From Pseudochelatococcus sp047501465 (lineage in GTDB: Bacteria; Pseudomonadota; Alphaproteobacteria; Rhizobiales; Beijerinckiaceae), in assembly GCF_047501465.1 (NCBI RefSeq), contig NZ_JAZDRL010000001.1:62001-126000 (forward strand): a stretch of 64,000 nucleotides of DNA, given 5' to 3'. Below the pieces are notes generated by a model. The model did no database searches, was not told where the DNA came from, and saw only the letters and a list, made by a program, of their open reading frames with translations. This document shows, piece by piece, positions 62,786 through 64,000 of the stretch; position 1 is the stretch's first letter, and each line of letters starts with the position of its first letter. The translations under genes were made by a program, and so were the position numbers.

Positions 62786-62896
62786 GTTTGTCTCCAGTGT
62801 CGATATGAGGAGACATGGTCAATGATGCTATTGATGCAAGGGGAACCGATTGAAGATTGCGTAAAGCAGAAGCGAAAACAGCAAACGATGCCGTGA

Positions 62897-63619
62897 TCAC
62901 GCATGATCAACGCGAACCCACCCTTCAGGCATCAGCCGCTCTTGTGGCAGGAAGCGGCCCTTATAACCCATGCGGCGCGAACCATCGACCCAATAGCCCA
63001 GATATACAAACGGCAAACCAAGCATTTGCGCACGATCTATGTGATCAAGAATCAGGAAGGTGCCGAGACTGCGGTGGGGTAGGTCAGGGTTATAAAAGGA
63101 ATAAACCATTGAAAGGCCGTCGCTCAGTACATCAGTCAGCACTGCAGCCATGAGCTCACCGCTGTGCGTGCGGTATTCAATAAGGCGGGTGGTAACGTGG
63201 GTATCCTCAACCATCACTGAATAATCGAGCATACTCATATCCACCATGCCGCCATCAGCATGGCGCGCATCGAGATAGCTACGAAATAACCCATATTGCT
63301 CAGATGTTGCCTGCGGCAGCAACATGGTGCCATCAAGATCTGCGTTGTGATTGATGATCCGTCGAAAACCGCGTGATGCACGAAAATCACGGGCTACAAC
63401 CCGGACGGAAACACAAGCGCGACAATTTTCACATGCAGGCCGATAGGCAATGGTTTGAGAGCGACGAAACCCACCTTGTGAGAGAACGTCATTAATCTCT
63501 TCCGCGCGCCGGCCAACGAGATGTGTAAACACCTTCCGCTCCTGAAACCCTGGAAGATAGGGGCAAGGAGTAGGAGAGGTTAAGAAAAACTGCGGTGTGT
63601 TGCGTGGTTGCGTTGTCAC
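62897..63619 (-). CDS. bpt: Aspartate/glutamate leucyl/arginyl-tRNA-protein transferase (Bpt)
   Basis: Adds Leu (or Arg) from aminoacyl-tRNA to proteins with N-terminal acidic residues, feeding them to ClpS/ClpAP degradation. The 240-residue product has the conserved N-terminal region TPCPYLPGFQERKVFTHL, Cys motif YRPACENCRACVSVR, LIEYRTHSGELMAAVLTDVL, MVYSFYNPDLPHRSLGTFLI and YLGYWVDGSRRMGYKGRFLP. These match the ATE/Bpt N-end rule family. Confidence 0.95.
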   Translation of the reverse strand: MTTQPRNTPQFFLTSPTPCPYLPGFQERKVFTHLVGRRAEEINDVLSQGGFRRSQTIAYRPACENCRACVSVRVVARDFRASRGFRRIINHNADLDGTMLLPQATSEQYGLFRSYLDARHADGGMVDMSMLDYSVMVEDTHVTTRLIEYRTHSGELMAAVLTDVLSDGLSMVYSFYNPDLPHRSLGTFLILDHIDRAQMLGLPFVYLGYWVDGSRRMGYKGRFLPQERLMPEGWVRVDHA

Positions 63620-63774
63620 AGCGAATGATCACCATCATCAATTCCTGAATAGGTAAAATTCAGGAAAAATCAAGTGTTTGCAAGATGATAGTATATTTCT
63701 AGCTTGCCGTCAAAGAATTGTATTTACAGGCGGTGTCTTGCCGATCCACTAGCATAACACGTCAAGTAAGCAAC

Positions 63775-64000
63775 TCAAGCGCGGGCAATGGTGAGCCCTG
63801 TCAGTAGATCATGAAGCATACGTCGGTCTGAACGCACAAGACCTGTCAAAATATCCAGTACGAAGAGGATGAAGGTGCTCACAGCAATGTAAAAGAAGAT
63901 CGCGTGAACGGCAGCAATAAGCCAGTCTACCCGCGTGCCTTCTGGTCCAACGACGCGAAGACCTAGCCAGCGCATGCCAACCGTCGCCTGGGCATCCCCA
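63775..64000 (-). CDS. RDD family membrane protein (5' end outside window)
   Basis: Only the C-terminal part of this minus-strand gene is in the window; the frame is open to base 64000. It reads QATVGMRWLGLRVVGPEGTR, then DWLIAAVHAIFFYIAVSTFI and DRRMLHDLLTGL. GMRxLGLRVV and DRRxLHDLxxGT are the RDD-family signature. RDD proteins are small inner-membrane proteins of unclear function, sometimes transporters. Confidence 0.85.
   Translation of the reverse strand, partial: GDAQATVGMRWLGLRVVGPEGTRVDWLIAAVHAIFFYIAVSTFILFVLDILTGLVRSDRRMLHDLLTGLTIARA

Overview
The window looks like a chromosome segment of an alphaproteobacterium of the order Hyphomicrobiales, most likely near the Brucella/Ochrobactrum/Pseudochrobactrum group. 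That rests on gene families and gene order: ctaG-ctaE-SURF1, DUF971 next to mrp, a TolC/BepC homologue near a PopZ-type DUF2497 gene, ExoR, recG-sdhE-mfd, a bacterial protein leucyl/arginyl transferase, and DUF2852. No search was run, so genus level is a guess. No rRNA, CRISPR array, replication origin or intact prophage was seen. Four tRNA genes are present: Thr-CGT, Gly-GCC, Cys-GCA and Asn-GTT.

Region 1 (1-6.7 kb) is core. It holds the end of ctaG, then ctaE and SURF1 for cytochrome c oxidase, tRNA-Thr, a cold-shock protein, an IF-1 with a C-terminal tail, a TerB-like protein, a GNAT acetyltransferase, a glyoxylate/hydroxypyruvate reductase and tRNA-Gly with its own terminator.

Region 2 (6.7-27.4 kb) is accessory. 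It starts at tRNA-Gly with wrecked IS3-family fragments and two exported or stress-type hypothetical genes. A catabolic-looking block follows: two SnoaL-like paralogues bracket a polyamine-type ABC transporter and an M81 (MlrC-type) metallopeptidase, all on the minus strand, with a divergent LacI regulator and a palindromic operator between them. Next come an FAH-family enzyme, a broken sugar-binding protein gene, an SDR dehydrogenase and a divergent HTH-cupin regulator. Then an arginine deiminase module (arcD, arcA) with an NhaC antiporter, an IS5-family element with a -1 frameshift site, and an unrecognised 331-residue protein in AT-rich DNA.

Region 3 (27.4-40.3 kb) returns to core and transport genes: ubiA, rsmE, gloA, dksA, mrp and its DUF971 partner, a 3-hydroxyisobutyrate-dehydrogenase-like gene, a siderophore-interacting protein, a polar amino-acid ABC transporter without an ATPase gene, the PopZ-like gene and tolC.

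Region 4 (40.5-64 kb) is housekeeping: pcm, tRNA-Cys, tRNA-Asn, rnk, a giant AsmA/DUF3971 protein, bcp, valS, exoR, xthA, recG, sdhE, mfd, a DUF1624 membrane protein, eda, a double cold-shock-domain protein, DUF192, DUF2852, the protein aminoacyltransferase, and the start-truncated end of an RDD membrane protein. Small palindromes built on AGAGCG/CGCTCT recur in intergenic positions.
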